Below the pieces are notes generated by a model. It was given only the letters and a program-made list of their open reading frames with translations. It searched no databases and was not told the origin of the DNA. Shown in pieces: positions 18,003-28,214 of a stretch of DNA of 64,000 bases; the stretch's first letter is position 1; each line of letters starts with the position of its first letter. The DNA is from Halomonas sp. GT (GTDB lineage Bacteria; Pseudomonadota; Gammaproteobacteria; Pseudomonadales; Halomonadaceae): NCBI RefSeq assembly GCF_002082565.1, contig NZ_CP020562.1, forward strand, positions 3,968,001-4,032,000, given 5' to 3'. A program made the position numbers and the translations under genes.

Positions 18003-18229
18003 GCAGAGTTCCCCTAGCAGTGGTAAGCGCGCTATGCGAGTGCGCCAGTACTTAATTTTTGTATAAAGCGTGCCGCTCTCAAACGCTCTGTTAGTTGTCA
18101 GTAGCTTTAGAGTAACTATTCATAAAAGCATCCTTCATAAAGCATGTTTTCTTGAATACATTTAGAAACAGTTACACATGCAATAACAACCTTAAAACAC
18201 GCGTTATTCAAAAATAGCTTAATTTCAGG

Positions 18230-18802
18230 CTAGCGCGGTCGCTCGTAGCGGTCAAGCTGTGTCGCAAGCATATTAAGTGCCTCCCTGACGTTCTCGCGCT
18301 CGGGTGACACAGCCACCTGATCAAATGCAAGAGCATCGTAAAACAGCTTACTTTGCAGCCATTGTGCAACATCTTGCTTACTTATAGCGCAGTTTGTTAA
18401 TCGCTGGTTATGTTTAGACGCTTGCAATATCCAGTGCTGCCAGCGTTGAAGATTCTCACGCTCAGCTTGAAGTTCGGCCTGCTGAAGCGTCTTTCGCAAC
18501 TCAGCAATATCCTTATTCATGGCAGCTTGGGGCTTAAGGTCGCGACGCAATTGGCGCAAAACAGCCGTGACCGATTGCTGCCAACGCTCGCGCGCTTTGC
18601 GCTCCACTGCCAGCGCCCGGGGTGATGCCTGAAGACCGTGCTGATAGAGCCAGCCGTGCACTAAAAGCTCACACACATCCACCTCTGCACTGTCCTGCAG
18701 AATAAGACATGCTTGCTCGACCCCGGGTTGGGCATAAAACGTCAGTGCAAAATCCCACAGCGGAGCCTGCTGTAAGCGCTGGAATCGGTTAGAATCGAAC
18801 AT
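18230..18802 (-). CDS. TIGR02444-family protein, function unknown
   Basis: This 190-aa soluble protein has the family opening LWDFALTFYAQPGVEQACLILQDS followed by DVCELLVHGWLY. The C-terminal part is helical and charged, with coiled-coil-like stretches around residues 95-125. The family is found next to ABC-F genes in gammaproteobacteria; here it is divergent from yheS with 28 bp between starts. I use ATG 18802 because an upstream reading would overlap yheS and lacks family similarity. No biochemical role is known. Confidence 0.82.
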   Translation of the reverse strand: MFDSNRFQRLQQAPLWDFALTFYAQPGVEQACLILQDSAEVDVCELLVHGWLYQHGLQASPRALAVERKARERWQQSVTAVLRQLRRDLKPQAAMNKDIAELRKTLQQAELQAERENLQRWQHWILQASKHNQRLTNCAISKQDVAQWLQSKLFYDALAFDQVAVSPERENVREALNMLATQLDRYERPR

Positions 18803-18830
18803 TGATTTACTCACTTTTTCGGGAGAATGC

Positions 18831-20777
18831 ATGATCGCACTGCGCCAAGTCGCCCTGCAACGGGGTACGCAAACGCTACTCGATAACGCTGACCTTACGC
18901 TCCACAGCGGCATAAAGGCTGGCATTATTGGGGCAAACGGCGCCGGTAAGTCGAGCTTATTCAAACTCCTGCTAAGCGAGCTCGGCCCCGACCAAGGCGA
19001 CGTCGAGATGAGCGGTGGTCAGCGGATTGCCCACATGGCCCAGGAAGTGGAAGCACTGGATCGCCCCATTGTGGAGTATGTATTAGATGGCGATCGTGCA
19101 TTGCGGCAAGCAGAAGCTGATCTTCTGGCTGCACGCAAAGCAGACGATGCGCATCGGGAAGCCGAGTTACATGGGCTTATCGAAACGTTGGATGGCTATA
19201 CTGCAGAATCACGGGCATCGCAGCTGTTGGTAGGGCTCGGTTTTGTGCAAGCAGATCTTAAGCGACCCTTGTCGGACTTTTCCGGGGGCTGGCGTATGCG
19301 AGTGAATCTAGCCCGCACACTGTTTATGCCTTCCGACTTATTACTGCTTGATGAGCCGACCAACCACCTTGATCTCGACGCTCTACTTTGGCTAGAACAG
19401 TGGCTAACCCGCTACCCAGGCACATTGCTGCTGATTTCTCATGACCGCGACTTTCTGGATGCCGTGTGTGATCACATTGTGCATATGCATCACCAAACGC
19501 TTGAGCTTTACCGCGGCAACTACTCTCGCTTTGAGCGCACGCGGGCTGAAAAGCTCGCTCTACAGCAAGCAGAAGCAGCCAAACAGCAGGCTCGCCGCGA
19601 AGAAATTGAGCGCTTTATAGCGCGTTTTCGCGCTCAGGCAACCAAAGCAAAGCAGGCGCAAAGTCGTGTAAAAATGCTGGAGCGTATGGGGGATATTGCT
19701 GTTGCTCATACGGATTCGCCTTTTCACTTCACCCTGCCTGCTGCAGATAAGACCTCACATCCACTGCTCGTGCTTGACCAAGCGACCCTTGGCTATCGCA
19801 GCGAAACAGGCGATATCGCGCAGTTAGAGAAGGTCAACATTACGTTATTACCCGGTAGCCGCATCGGCCTATTAGGCCCCAATGGCGCGGGTAAATCGAC
19901 ATTGATCAAATCATTGACCGGTGAACTTTCGCTGTTAGAGGGCAAGCGCGTTCCAGGTGAGCATTTAGCCATTGGCTATTTTGCCCAGCACCAGTTGGAA
20001 AGTTTAGACGTGACGACGACACCGTTTGTACATGTGCAACGGCTCTCTCCCACGGCAAGTGACCAGGAAATTCGCAATTTTCTAGGAGGCTTTGGCTTTA
20101 AGGGCGATGACGCCTTTGGCGAAGTCGGCACCTACTCCGGCGGTGAAAAAGCGCGCTTGGCACTCGCGCTAGTCGCCTGGCAGAAACCCAACCTGCTGCT
20201 GCTCGATGAGCCAACCAACCATTTGGACTTGGAAATGCGTGAAGCGCTAACCGAGGCGCTGGCAAGTTTTGAGGGCACGGTCATTCTTGTGTCTCACGAC
20301 CGGCATTTATTGCGTGCCACGGTTGATGAATTCTGGCGGGTAGCAGACCATCGTGTTGAACCCTTTGATGGCGATCTCGATGACTATCGGGCATGGCTAA
20401 AGGCGCGTTTGGAAGAAGGCAGACGCGATGCGCGTAGCGAAAAAAGCGAACGCCAAAGTCAGCAGCCTAGCGGTGACCGGAAAGCCGCTCGCAAGGCAGC
20501 AGCAGAACTACGCGAGAAGCTGCGACCACTGAAAAAAGAGCGTGATCAAGCTGAAAAAACTATGGAGAAAACTCAGCAGGCGCTTGAAGAAGTAGAAGCT
20601 ATTTTGGCTGATCCTACGCTTTATACCGACAGCGCTCGCAAAGCAGAACTGACCGAAGCACTTGCCCAGCAGGCGAAAATCAAAAGTCGCTTGGATACTG
20701 CTGAACAGCAGTGGCTAGCCGCAGAGGAAGCGCTGGAAACAATGGAAGCAGAGCTGTTGGCCAGCGAAGACGCCTAG
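18831..20777 (+). CDS. yheS: ABC-F ribosome-associated ATPase YheS
   Basis: This 648-aa soluble protein has two ABC domains and no membrane part. Walker A motifs are GANGAGKSS (about 37-45) and GPNGAGKST (about 349). Signature motifs are FSGGWRMR and YSGGEKARL, and Walker B is LLLLDEPTNHLDLD, present twice. The inter-domain linker with ERFIARFRAQATKAKQAQSR and a C-terminal coiled coil (about 530-640) fit YheS. ABC-F proteins act on stalled or slow ribosomes rather than in transport. ATG 18831 follows GGGAG. Confidence 0.94.
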   Translation: MIALRQVALQRGTQTLLDNADLTLHSGIKAGIIGANGAGKSSLFKLLLSELGPDQGDVEMSGGQRIAHMAQEVEALDRPIVEYVLDGDRALRQAEADLLAARKADDAHREAELHGLIETLDGYTAESRASQLLVGLGFVQADLKRPLSDFSGGWRMRVNLARTLFMPSDLLLLDEPTNHLDLDALLWLEQWLTRYPGTLLLISHDRDFLDAVCDHIVHMHHQTLELYRGNYSRFERTRAEKLALQQAEAAKQQARREEIERFIARFRAQATKAKQAQSRVKMLERMGDIAVAHTDSPFHFTLPAADKTSHPLLVLDQATLGYRSETGDIAQLEKVNITLLPGSRIGLLGPNGAGKSTLIKSLTGELSLLEGKRVPGEHLAIGYFAQHQLESLDVTTTPFVHVQRLSPTASDQEIRNFLGGFGFKGDDAFGEVGTYSGGEKARLALALVAWQKPNLLLLDEPTNHLDLEMREALTEALASFEGTVILVSHDRHLLRATVDEFWRVADHRVEPFDGDLDDYRAWLKARLEEGRRDARSEKSERQSQQPSGDRKAARKAAAELREKLRPLKKERDQAEKTMEKTQQALEEVEAILADPTLYTDSARKAELTEALAQQAKIKSRLDTAEQQWLAAEEALETMEAELLASEDA

Positions 20778-20843
20778 CCTTACGCTGGCTAATCCTCACT
20801 GCTTGAAACCAACGCTGTTTGAAACCTAGGCTAATTAACTAGG

Positions 20844-21281
20844 TCAGCTTTCAAGCATGAACGTTACCGGCCCATCGTTAATTAGCGCCACTTGCATATC
20901 AGCACCAAATTGGCCGGTCGCGACGCTAGGCCAGGTTGCGCTCGCCTTGGCCACCAAATAGTCAAACAGGCGCTCGCCATCGGCAGGCGGTGCAGCGCTA
21001 GAAAAACTGGGACGCAAACCTTTGCGAGTATCGGCGGCCAACGTAAACTGTGACACCAGCAATAAGCTACCGTTAGCCTGTTGAAGGTTATGATTCATTT
21101 TGCCTTCTTGGTCGCTGAAAACGCGGTAGTGCAGCAGTTTATGCAGTAACTTTTCAGCATCGACCTCACTGTCGCCCTTTTCAACGCCCACTAAAGCAAG
21201 TAAACCATGCTCAATGGCTCCTACCGTCTTACCTTCGACCGTCACGCTGGCGTTTTTTACCCGCTGAATCAGTGCCTTCAC
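20844..21281 (-). CDS. dtd: D-aminoacyl-tRNA deacylase
   Basis: Dtd hydrolyses D-aminoacyl-tRNAs and mischarged Gly-tRNAAla. The protein is 145 aa, the family's usual length, when begun at GTG 21281, which has AGAGG at proper spacing; longer readings add an atypical extension. The catalytic motifs SQFTLAAD and NDGPVTFML are both present. The start [17 protein letters not shown] is standard. Confidence 0.94.
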   Translation of the reverse strand: MKALIQRVKNASVTVEGKTVGAIEHGLLALVGVEKGDSEVDAEKLLHKLLHYRVFSDQEGKMNHNLQQANGSLLLVSQFTLAADTRKGLRPSFSSAAPPADGERLFDYLVAKASATWPSVATGQFGADMQVALINDGPVTFMLES

Positions 21282-21359
21282 ACTTGCCTCTTGCGATGTG
21301 TCCCAAAGATAATACAGTGTACTCGCTGGCACAGGCATCAGACAAAACCCTGATTTGAA

Positions 21360-21941
21360 TTAACCCTGGCCCAGTAGCGCATCACGAAAACCATCGCTTA
21401 GAGGACGCTCGCCCAACCAAATACCAAACATAGCGCTGGCGAATTCAGCACTGTCATCTTCAAATACCACATCGCCATTAAGGGCGAGTTGCAGCGACTC
21501 CCCATCCCAGCTGAGTAGATAGCGATCACCAGGTGCTACATCACGATAGCGCTGATTCAGCCGCTCTAGGTCCTCCTCAATTTGGCTAAACTCATAGAGT
21601 GTCAGCGACTCTTTTAGCGTTTTCTCAGTCGCTTCAGCAAAATCAGCCGCCTCAATGTCATGAAAATAAGCTAACTCAAGGCGGCGAGGAACATCACTCA
21701 ATGGCAGCGGCTCAGTTTCTCCCTCAAGCTGGTAGTAAGCCCCTGCATAGGCGGTCCAGATCATATAGCGGAACACGCCAGTACCCATTAACGCGTAGCG
21801 CTGACCATCAATTTCAACGACGCGCTCAAAGCGCTCTCCCCGTTCAGTCACACTATCTGCCAGCACACTAGGTGCCGATAAAAATGTACCGACTGACAGC
21901 AGCGTGCCCAGCATTAAAGGGTGTTTGTATACATATAGCAT
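21360..21941 (-). CDS. Exported chalcone-isomerase-like domain protein
   Basis: This 193-aa protein has a signal peptide (cleavage after VLADS, about residue 30). The domain MGTGVFRYMIWTAYAGAYYQ followed by LELAYFHDIEAADFAEAT and the C-terminal FGIWLGERPLSDGFRDALLG are typical of the bacterial chalcone isomerase-like family. The family adopts that fold but has no known isomerase activity in bacteria. It follows dtd in reverse order with 78 bp between. Confidence 0.78.
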   Translation of the reverse strand: MLYVYKHPLMLGTLLSVGTFLSAPSVLADSVTERGERFERVVEIDGQRYALMGTGVFRYMIWTAYAGAYYQLEGETEPLPLSDVPRRLELAYFHDIEAADFAEATEKTLKESLTLYEFSQIEEDLERLNQRYRDVAPGDRYLLSWDGESLQLALNGDVVFEDDSAEFASAMFGIWLGERPLSDGFRDALLGQG

Positions 21942-22013
21942 AGCGAAACCTCTATTTTTTTCAGAACACTAGCTATACATACACAAAACAAAAATAAAGG
22001 TTCCGTACAACAA

Positions 22014-22859
22014 CTACCAGGAGCGACATAGCATGAGGTCGCAGTGAGGTTCGCCTAGCAGCATTTCGGTCACTTGGCTGCTGTGCTGGGGCTGGCCGCG
22101 GCTTCCAATAATCACCAAATCTGGAGAGTGTCGCTTCATGTAATCTTGAAGCACATCACAAGGTTGCCCTGGCTCGAGCACTAACTCAACATCAGGGACG
22201 CCATCAAGATCGCGCATTAAACTCTCAATCTCGTTATCCAGCGTCCTACGTAAGCGTTCTACTTCATGGTCTCGCCACTGGGCAAAATTAGCCTGGGAGC
22301 CCAACTCACGCTCTCCAGGCAAACTCCAGGCATGTAGGAGCGTCAACGTCGCTTCTGGAAAGCGAATGAGTGCCTCCCTGAGCGTTTGGCGTGCGGTAAG
22401 CGAAAAATCGATCGGCACCAGAATATGTTGCCAAGGCTGCGTTGGTAGATAAGAGGCGACCACCACTGGGCAGGGCGCACTTCGCAGCACACGCATCACG
22501 GTGGTTCCCAAAAGGAGGTCTTTCTGTCCGCGCTTACGGTGCATGCCCATAATAATTAATGAGGCATTGCGTTCGTGAGCTTCTCGAACGATTTCAACAT
22601 GAGGCGCCCCCACAACGGTTTGAATAAACAATGAAGGCGCTTCCAGCGCGTAATCTTCGCGCAGATCGGTCAATGTAGCACTGATATCTTCGTTAACCGC
22701 GCTTTCAACGTCGTGAAGAACACGGCGGGGCAAGTAAGGGTCAAGGACGTGAAGAATGTCGAGCTGCGCCCCTTGTGCATAGGCCAGCCGAAGGGCGCGA
22801 GCAAACGCAGCGCGGTTATCCTGAGAAAGGTCCGTGGCGAACAGCAGCGTGCGAGACAT
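22014..22859 (-). CDS. Tandem-domain universal stress protein
   Basis: This 281-aa protein contains two UspA domains in tandem (about 1-140 and 145-281). The first ends in MGMHRKRGQKDLLLGTTVMRVL and the second in IIGSRGQPQHSSQVTEMLLG. Only the G-S/T end of the nucleotide motif is clear in the first, and the second lacks the full G-x2-G-x9-G-S/T, so ATP binding is uncertain. N-terminal ATDLSQDNRAAFARALRLA is standard. It stands alone between thiD and the chalcone-isomerase-like gene. Confidence 0.88.
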   Translation of the reverse strand: MSRTLLFATDLSQDNRAAFARALRLAYAQGAQLDILHVLDPYLPRRVLHDVESAVNEDISATLTDLREDYALEAPSLFIQTVVGAPHVEIVREAHERNASLIIMGMHRKRGQKDLLLGTTVMRVLRSAPCPVVVASYLPTQPWQHILVPIDFSLTARQTLREALIRFPEATLTLLHAWSLPGERELGSQANFAQWRDHEVERLRRTLDNEIESLMRDLDGVPDVELVLEPGQPCDVLQDYMKRHSPDLVIIGSRGQPQHSSQVTEMLLGEPHCDLMLCRSW

Positions 22860-23016
22860 GGCACAACTCCTTGGCCGACCAAGTCGGCACCGTCAGTAGG
22901 CACGTTAGATAGCCAAACAGGCACTGTTCAGCATGGTGTTCGTTTGCGCATACTGCAAGGTGTGTCTTACCTTTTCGATTGCTGCTCTGCACGCTTATTG
23001 CGCTAGGTCATTTACA

Positions 23017-23847
23017 TCACCACCACGCATGGAAATGGTGCACTGGCCCACGCCCATGACCGACATTTAGCCGAGTGCTCGCTTCTAATGCGGCATGTAA
23101 CCACACCTTAGCTTCGCCAATCGCTTGCTTAGGTGCATCTGACGACGCATTGTCCGGTAGTTTTGCTAGACACGCAGTGATCGCAGACGAGAGCGCGCAA
23201 CCCGTGCCGTGCAAGTTATCAGTGTCGATACGCGAGGCAGGAAGCCATGTGTGGCCGTCCGGGGTTGCCAGTAAGTCTGGGCAGGTATCTCCACGTAAGT
23301 GCCCACCTTTCAGCACCACATAAGGAGCGCCCAACTCAACCAGCGCTGGCAGCATCGCCTCCATGTCATCCAGCGAATTCGGTGATTCGGCATCTAAAAG
23401 CACAGCCGCTTCAGGCAAATTGGGCGTAATCACGTCAGCCAACGGTACCAATATATCGCGCACAGCACGAATGCCTGCGTCATCGACCAGAATATCCCCA
23501 CTTTTGGCTACCATTACCGGGTCCAGCACGATCCAGCGGGGGCGTTTTTGCCGCAATACTTCAGCAATTACTTCGGCAACCTCGCGGCTGGCGACCATGC
23601 CAATTTTAACGGCATCTAATGCCACATCATTTATCAGGTTTTCTAACTGCTCGCGAATAGCGTGAGGTGAAACCGGATACACAGAAGCCACACCACAGGT
23701 ATTTTGGGCGATGACAGCAGTGATGACATTGGTCCCGTAGACACCCAGCGCAGAAAAGGTTTTCAGATCACCCTGCAAACCCGCACCACCCGAGGGGTCG
23801 GAACCAGCGATGGTAAGTACATTGCGAAGGCGGAAATCGTTGGACAT
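23017..23847 (-). CDS. thiD: Hydroxymethylpyrimidine / phosphomethylpyrimidine kinase
   Basis: ThiD phosphorylates HMP twice to HMP-PP, the pyrimidine half of thiamine. This 276-aa ribokinase-fold protein has TIAGSDPSGGAGLQGDLKTFSALG at the N-terminus, LDPVMVAKSGDILVDDAG in the middle and the anion-hole motif DTDNLHGTGCALSSAI near the C-terminus. It is located far from thiSG and alone, and thiE is not in the window. Confidence 0.94.
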   Translation of the reverse strand: MSNDFRLRNVLTIAGSDPSGGAGLQGDLKTFSALGVYGTNVITAVIAQNTCGVASVYPVSPHAIREQLENLINDVALDAVKIGMVASREVAEVIAEVLRQKRPRWIVLDPVMVAKSGDILVDDAGIRAVRDILVPLADVITPNLPEAAVLLDAESPNSLDDMEAMLPALVELGAPYVVLKGGHLRGDTCPDLLATPDGHTWLPASRIDTDNLHGTGCALSSAITACLAKLPDNASSDAPKQAIGEAKVWLHAALEASTRLNVGHGRGPVHHFHAWW

Positions 23848-23920
23848 GGGGCTCCTTACTTAACGGTTCAGTAGTGCTCTAGAATACCCAAGTACAGCGC
23901 TCAATAGGGGCTTCTTAACT

Positions 23921-23950
23921 AAAACAATGGCCGCCTCTTAGGCGGCCATT
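23921..23950 (-). terminator. Intrinsic terminator after the second TRAP operon
   Basis: Perfect 10-bp stem AATGGCCGCC with GGCGGCCATT (loop TCTTA on the plus strand), followed on the minus strand by GTTTTAG. It lies 55 bp after the dctP stop and upstream of thiD. Confidence 0.8.
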
Positions 23951-24004
23951 GTGTGTTCAACGAGAGCAGCATGCTAATAGCATAGTTACATCGCTATTGA
24001 GCCG

Positions 24005-25114
24005 CTACTGCGTTGTGTCTCCATCTGGATTCCGTGCGTTGTAGTACGCCTGTTCAGAGATTGCATGGTAGTTTTCGACCTTATCCTGGAAGGTACGATA
24101 GGAGTCATAAATCCGTGTACCCAACTCGCTCGACTCAGCCAACTCAGCAATGACTTCTGCTGAATACTCACGGGCCTGAGCCAACACGTCGTCAGGAATG
24201 CGGCGCAGCTCAACCTCATGTTCGTTGACCAACGTCTCCAGCGCATCGTTATTACGCGCGGTGTACTCATCAAGTACGCTCGCATTAATATCGCGCACTG
24301 CGGTCGTCAAGATAGCCTGCAAATCAGCGGGTAACTCGGCTAAGGCTTCTTCGTTGACGATGGTTTCAAACATCACCGTCGGTTCGTGCCAGCCAGGATA
24401 GTAGTAGTAATCGGCAGCCTGATGTAGACCAAAGGCTAAATCATTGTAGGGACCAATCCACTCAGTCGCATCAATGGCACCTGACTGAAGTGATGTGAAG
24501 ATTTCGCCGCCTGGCATGTTCACAATGGCAACGCCCATACGGCTCATCACTTCACCGCCTAAGCCCGGCATGCGCATTTTCAGGCCATCAAGATCCTCAA
24601 TGGAATTGATTTCCTTGTTATACCATCCGCCCATTTGAACGCCAGAAGCCCCCCCCACCATGACATCCACACCAAAGGGCTCGTAAACTTCGTTCCACAG
24701 TTCCATGCCACCGCCATAATACAACCAGGCATTCATTTCCTGTGCGTTCATGCCAAATGGCACCGCAGCGAAGAACTGTGCTTCAGGGGCTTTACCCTTC
24801 CAGTAATAAGAAGCAGAGTGGCCAAGCTCAGCAGTGCCGTCAGACACAGCATCAAAGACTTCAAACCCAGGCACCAATTGGCCAGCGCCGAATACTTCAA
24901 TGGTTAGGCGACCATCGGACATTTCTTCCACTAGCTGCGAGAGACGCTCAGGCCCCTGCCCCACGCCTGGAAAGTTTTTCGGCCAGGAAGTGACCATTTT
25001 CCAGCGGAAGTTTTCTTGTGCCTGAGCCTGATTATCAAAACTTGAGACCACTAGCAAGCTAGCGGATAGAGCGGTTGTCATCGCAATGGCGACAGGTAGC
25101 GCTTTGGCTTTCAT
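24005..25114 (-). CDS. TRAP transporter substrate-binding protein, DctP/TakP family
   Basis: This 369-aa periplasmic binding protein has a signal peptide ending near NQAQA (residue 32). FRWKMVTSWPKNFPGVGQGPE opens the mature protein, followed by GHSASYYWKGKAPEAQFF and ATEWIGPYNDLAFGLHQAADYYYYPGWHEPT. These blocks match the TakP-type group that binds alpha-keto acids and similar carboxylates. The exact ligand is not determinable. It is the last gene of a dctQ-dctM-dctP set and has a close paralogue at 51357. Confidence 0.9.
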   Translation of the reverse strand: MKAKALPVAIAMTTALSASLLVVSSFDNQAQAQENFRWKMVTSWPKNFPGVGQGPERLSQLVEEMSDGRLTIEVFGAGQLVPGFEVFDAVSDGTAELGHSASYYWKGKAPEAQFFAAVPFGMNAQEMNAWLYYGGGMELWNEVYEPFGVDVMVGGASGVQMGGWYNKEINSIEDLDGLKMRMPGLGGEVMSRMGVAIVNMPGGEIFTSLQSGAIDATEWIGPYNDLAFGLHQAADYYYYPGWHEPTVMFETIVNEEALAELPADLQAILTTAVRDINASVLDEYTARNNDALETLVNEHEVELRRIPDDVLAQAREYSAEVIAELAESSELGTRIYDSYRTFQDKVENYHAISEQAYYNARNPDGDTTQ

Positions 25115-25315
25115 ACATAACCCTCTTGCTTCTATTGTTGCTGTTATAGTCAGGGGGAGGCCGCCTAGCCCGTTTGACTAAGCGGTTTGTTGCAAGCCGT
25201 TCGTTGGCACAGCTAGGCTGCTTTTAATTAAGATTGCCACGTAGTTGCGTTGATAGTAACGATAGTTTTCAACTGGGCACTAATCTAAATGACTTAGCCT
25301 AAAAAGATGCCTTTT

Positions 25316-26722
25316 TCAAAATTGAGTAGGGAGCCAAGTGGCCAGTTGAGGGAAATACGCTAGCATCAGCAACATGCCAAGCTGCATCAGGATAAACGGA
25401 ATGACTCCACGATAAATCGCCGAAGTTGGCACTGAAGGTGGTGCTACACCGCGCAGATAAAACAGTGCAAAGCCAAACGGTGGGGTTAAGAACGACGTTT
25501 GCAGATTGATGGCGATCATGATGCCCAGCCAAATCGGATCTAGCCCCATGGCCAACAGAATCGGCCCAACGATGGGCACCACCACGAAAGTGATCTCGAT
25601 AAAGTCGAGAATAAAGCCAAGCAGGAAGATGACCAGCATCACGATAATAGTGGCGCCCACCACACCGCCGGGCATGCCTTCGAACAGATCAGTCACCATA
25701 TGCTCGCCGCCGTAAGCTCGGAAAACCAGCGAAAACAGCGCCGCACCAATCAATATCATAAACACCATGGTGGTCACATGGGTGGTTGAACGCAGCACAT
25801 CTTTCAGCGTTGCCCAATCCAACTGACGATAAGCAATGGCCAGCACCAGAGCACCAAAGGCGCCAACGGCAGAGGCTTCAGTGGGGGTTGCAAAACCGCT
25901 TAAAATCGAGCCAAGCACCGCGACAATAAGTACGACGGGAGGCACTAAGCCTTTCAATAGCAGCCATCCCAGACCTGATGTATGACCAAGCTCGGCCATT
26001 AGCTCTTCACGGTCAGCAGCAGGCGCCATTTGCGGGCGTAGCCAAGCGACCATAGCAACGTAAATCATATACATAACTACCAGAATCAACCCTGGCACCA
26101 GCGCTCCCATAAACAGATCTCCCACAGAGACCGTTTTAGGACTAAAAATGCCCATCGAGAGCTGAGCCTGCTGGTAAGCGGACGACAGCACATCGCCAAG
26201 CAGTACCAATGCAATGGAGGGCGGGATGATCTGGCCTAGCGTGCCGGTCGCACAAATGGTGCCGGTCGCAAGCGAGGTGCTGTAACCACGCTTTAGCATG
26301 GTAGGTAGCGACATAAGCCCCATGGTCACCACGGTGGCTCCCACAATGCCGGTAGACGCCGCCATCAGCATACCGACCAAGGTCACGGAGATGCCCAAAC
26401 CCCCCCGCATAGCACCAAACAGCAGCGCCATTGCATCGAGCAGTGTTTCGGCTACTTTGGACTTCTCAAGTAAAACGCCCATTAAGACAAATAGTGGCAC
26501 CGCCAATAACGTTTGATTGGTCATAATGCCGTAAAGCCGATTGGGTAGCGCGGCGAGATAACCACTGTCGAAATTGGCGCTTACACCGATAGCCTCAAGG
26601 CCTAAACCCATACCAGCAAACAACAGCGCGGTGCCCGCTAACGAAAGCGCCACAGGAAAACCGAACATGAGTACGATACAGATGGTGGCAAATAAAATAA
26701 GCGGCATAAATTCCAACATCAA
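25316..26722 (-). CDS. TRAP transporter large permease (DctM type)
   Basis: This 468-aa integral membrane protein has about twelve hydrophobic segments. Family motifs are ASTGIVGATVVTMGLMSLPTML, TGTICATGTLGQIIPPSIALVLLGDV and NLQTSFLTPPFGFALFYLRGVAP. The long form, with an extra loop near residues 235-260, goes with TakP-type binding proteins. ATG overlaps the dctQ stop by 4 bp (ATGA), so the two are coupled. Confidence 0.92.
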   Translation of the reverse strand: MMLEFMPLILFATICIVLMFGFPVALSLAGTALLFAGMGLGLEAIGVSANFDSGYLAALPNRLYGIMTNQTLLAVPLFVLMGVLLEKSKVAETLLDAMALLFGAMRGGLGISVTLVGMLMAASTGIVGATVVTMGLMSLPTMLKRGYSTSLATGTICATGTLGQIIPPSIALVLLGDVLSSAYQQAQLSMGIFSPKTVSVGDLFMGALVPGLILVVMYMIYVAMVAWLRPQMAPAADREELMAELGHTSGLGWLLLKGLVPPVVLIVAVLGSILSGFATPTEASAVGAFGALVLAIAYRQLDWATLKDVLRSTTHVTTMVFMILIGAALFSLVFRAYGGEHMVTDLFEGMPGGVVGATIIVMLVIFLLGFILDFIEITFVVVPIVGPILLAMGLDPIWLGIMIAINLQTSFLTPPFGFALFYLRGVAPPSVPTSAIYRGVIPFILMQLGMLLMLAYFPQLATWLPTQF

Positions 26723-27279
26723 ACGCGCTCCTCAAGGTGGTTATCACCACCAACAGATGGGGGTATCCGGCCAGTAAATACGTAGCTATTGCGCACGACC
26801 TCAATGACACCTTGCACTATCATCAGCGCAGCAAAGATCGGTATTAAGGTTTTCAGTGCAAAGACGGCTGGAATGCCACCGTAGTCTGAAGAGGTCTCCA
26901 TAACACGCCAGGAGTTAGCAACGTAGCCTAAGCTTGAAGCAATGATAAACATCATCACGGGAATCAAGAGCGTAATAATACCCACGATGTTAACCATCGC
27001 CTGGCGGCGAGGCGTCATTCCTCGATAGAAAATATCGACACGCACATGGCCATCGTGGCGAAAGGTGTAAGCCGCAGCGAGCATAAAGACACTGGCATGC
27101 ATATACATCACCAGCTCTTGCATAAAAATGCTGTTAACGCTGAAAACATAACGAAGCAGTACAATCGCGAACTGAATCAACATCATAATGATGATCAGCC
27201 ACGCAAGACTACGCCCGAACCATTCCGAAGCGCGGTCCAGCGCAGCGATAAACGCAGGTAGTTGTGTTGTGTCTGACAT
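26719..27279 (-). CDS. TRAP transporter small permease (DctQ type)
   Basis: This 186-aa protein has four membrane helices. The conserved QELVMYMHASVFMLAAAYTFRHDGHVRVDIFYRGM loop is present. I take ATG 27279 (MSDTTQLPAFIAAL); a TTG 16 codons upstream is possible, but neither has a strong ribosome-binding site. It is the first gene of the three-gene TRAP operon. Confidence 0.88.
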   Translation of the reverse strand: MSDTTQLPAFIAALDRASEWFGRSLAWLIIIMMLIQFAIVLLRYVFSVNSIFMQELVMYMHASVFMLAAAYTFRHDGHVRVDIFYRGMTPRRQAMVNIVGIITLLIPVMMFIIASSLGYVANSWRVMETSSDYGGIPAVFALKTLIPIFAALMIVQGVIEVVRNSYVFTGRIPPSVGGDNHLEERV

Positions 27280-27381
27280 GGAAGTGTCTCGCGTAAAACG
27301 GCTAAGGGGAGTCAGCGCCCCAGACAATAGCGCAAATACGCAGACAATGCAGCGCCCATAAACCGCCTAGCACGCTTATTA

Positions 27382-28212
27382 TTAAACGCTTTGGCGGATT
27401 GCCGCTAGACAGGCTGGAGGTAATGGTAAATCGACAGCAATCGGTAAATGGTCAGAGAACAGATGGTCCAACACATGGACATCTGCGGTTTCAAGTGTCT
27501 GGGAAAGCAGGATGTGATCCAGCGCGCGACGGGGTTGCCAAGATGGATAACTAAGCAGTGGCTTAACCGGGTGAAGTGGCAGCGACATGCTAAAACGTTC
27601 ATGGGCATGAAGCTGATCAGGCGTGCAGTTTAGATCCCCCATGACGACCACATGGCGCAGCGGCTCAATAATATTGCTTAAATAATTCAGCTGACGCACA
27701 CGCCCACGCTGACTCAGCGCCAAGTGGGCTACAAAGATATGCAGTGCATCAGGCCCCTCACCATAGCGTGCGTGAATTGCGCCTCGCCCTGGCAACATCC
27801 CTGGCAAGCGATGCTCTTCGATGTGGCTAGGCACGATACGTGACAATAGCCCATTACTGTGCTGAGCAAACTGCCCTAGATTACGATTTAGCTGCTGAAA
27901 GTAGTGGGGAAACCTTGCTTTAGTGGCAAGGTATTCAACTTGGTTAACACGACCGGAACGAAAACTACCGCCATCAACCTCTTGCAGACCCACTACATCA
28001 AATGGCTCTAACACATTGCCCATTTGCGCCAAGCGTTTAAGCCGTTGGGGATGAGGCAACACGTGCTGCCAACTACGCGTGAGGTAGTGATGATAGGCCG
28101 ACGTTTGAATACCTACCTGCAAGTTAAACGTCAGTAAGCGAATATGACCACGCTCGGCCAAAGACAACGCAGACGAGCCTACTTGCCCACCTGCGTGACC
28201 ATGCTCTAACAC
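27382..28212 (-). CDS. Endonuclease/exonuclease/phosphatase-family protein
   Basis: This 276-aa metal-dependent hydrolase of the EEP fold has LLTFNLQVGIQTSAYHHY, DVVGLQEVDGGSF (catalytic Glu), HLALSQRGRVRQL, VVMGDLNCTPD (Asp-x-Asn) and the C-terminal SDHLPIAVDL (Asp-His). The fold covers nucleases, phosphatases and lipid phosphodiesterases, so the substrate is open. It starts at GTG 28212, two bases after the dsbA stop, and is likely translationally coupled to it. Confidence 0.85.
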   Translation of the reverse strand: MLEHGHAGGQVGSSALSLAERGHIRLLTFNLQVGIQTSAYHHYLTRSWQHVLPHPQRLKRLAQMGNVLEPFDVVGLQEVDGGSFRSGRVNQVEYLATKARFPHYFQQLNRNLGQFAQHSNGLLSRIVPSHIEEHRLPGMLPGRGAIHARYGEGPDALHIFVAHLALSQRGRVRQLNYLSNIIEPLRHVVVMGDLNCTPDQLHAHERFSMSLPLHPVKPLLSYPSWQPRRALDHILLSQTLETADVHVLDHLFSDHLPIAVDLPLPPACLAAIRQSV

Positions 28213-28214
28213 CG

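Noticed and set aside
18230..18964. 244-aa reading of the TIGR02444 gene overlapping yheS
   Set aside because: The first 54 residues are antisense to yheS and lack family similarity; ATG 18802 gives the usual length.
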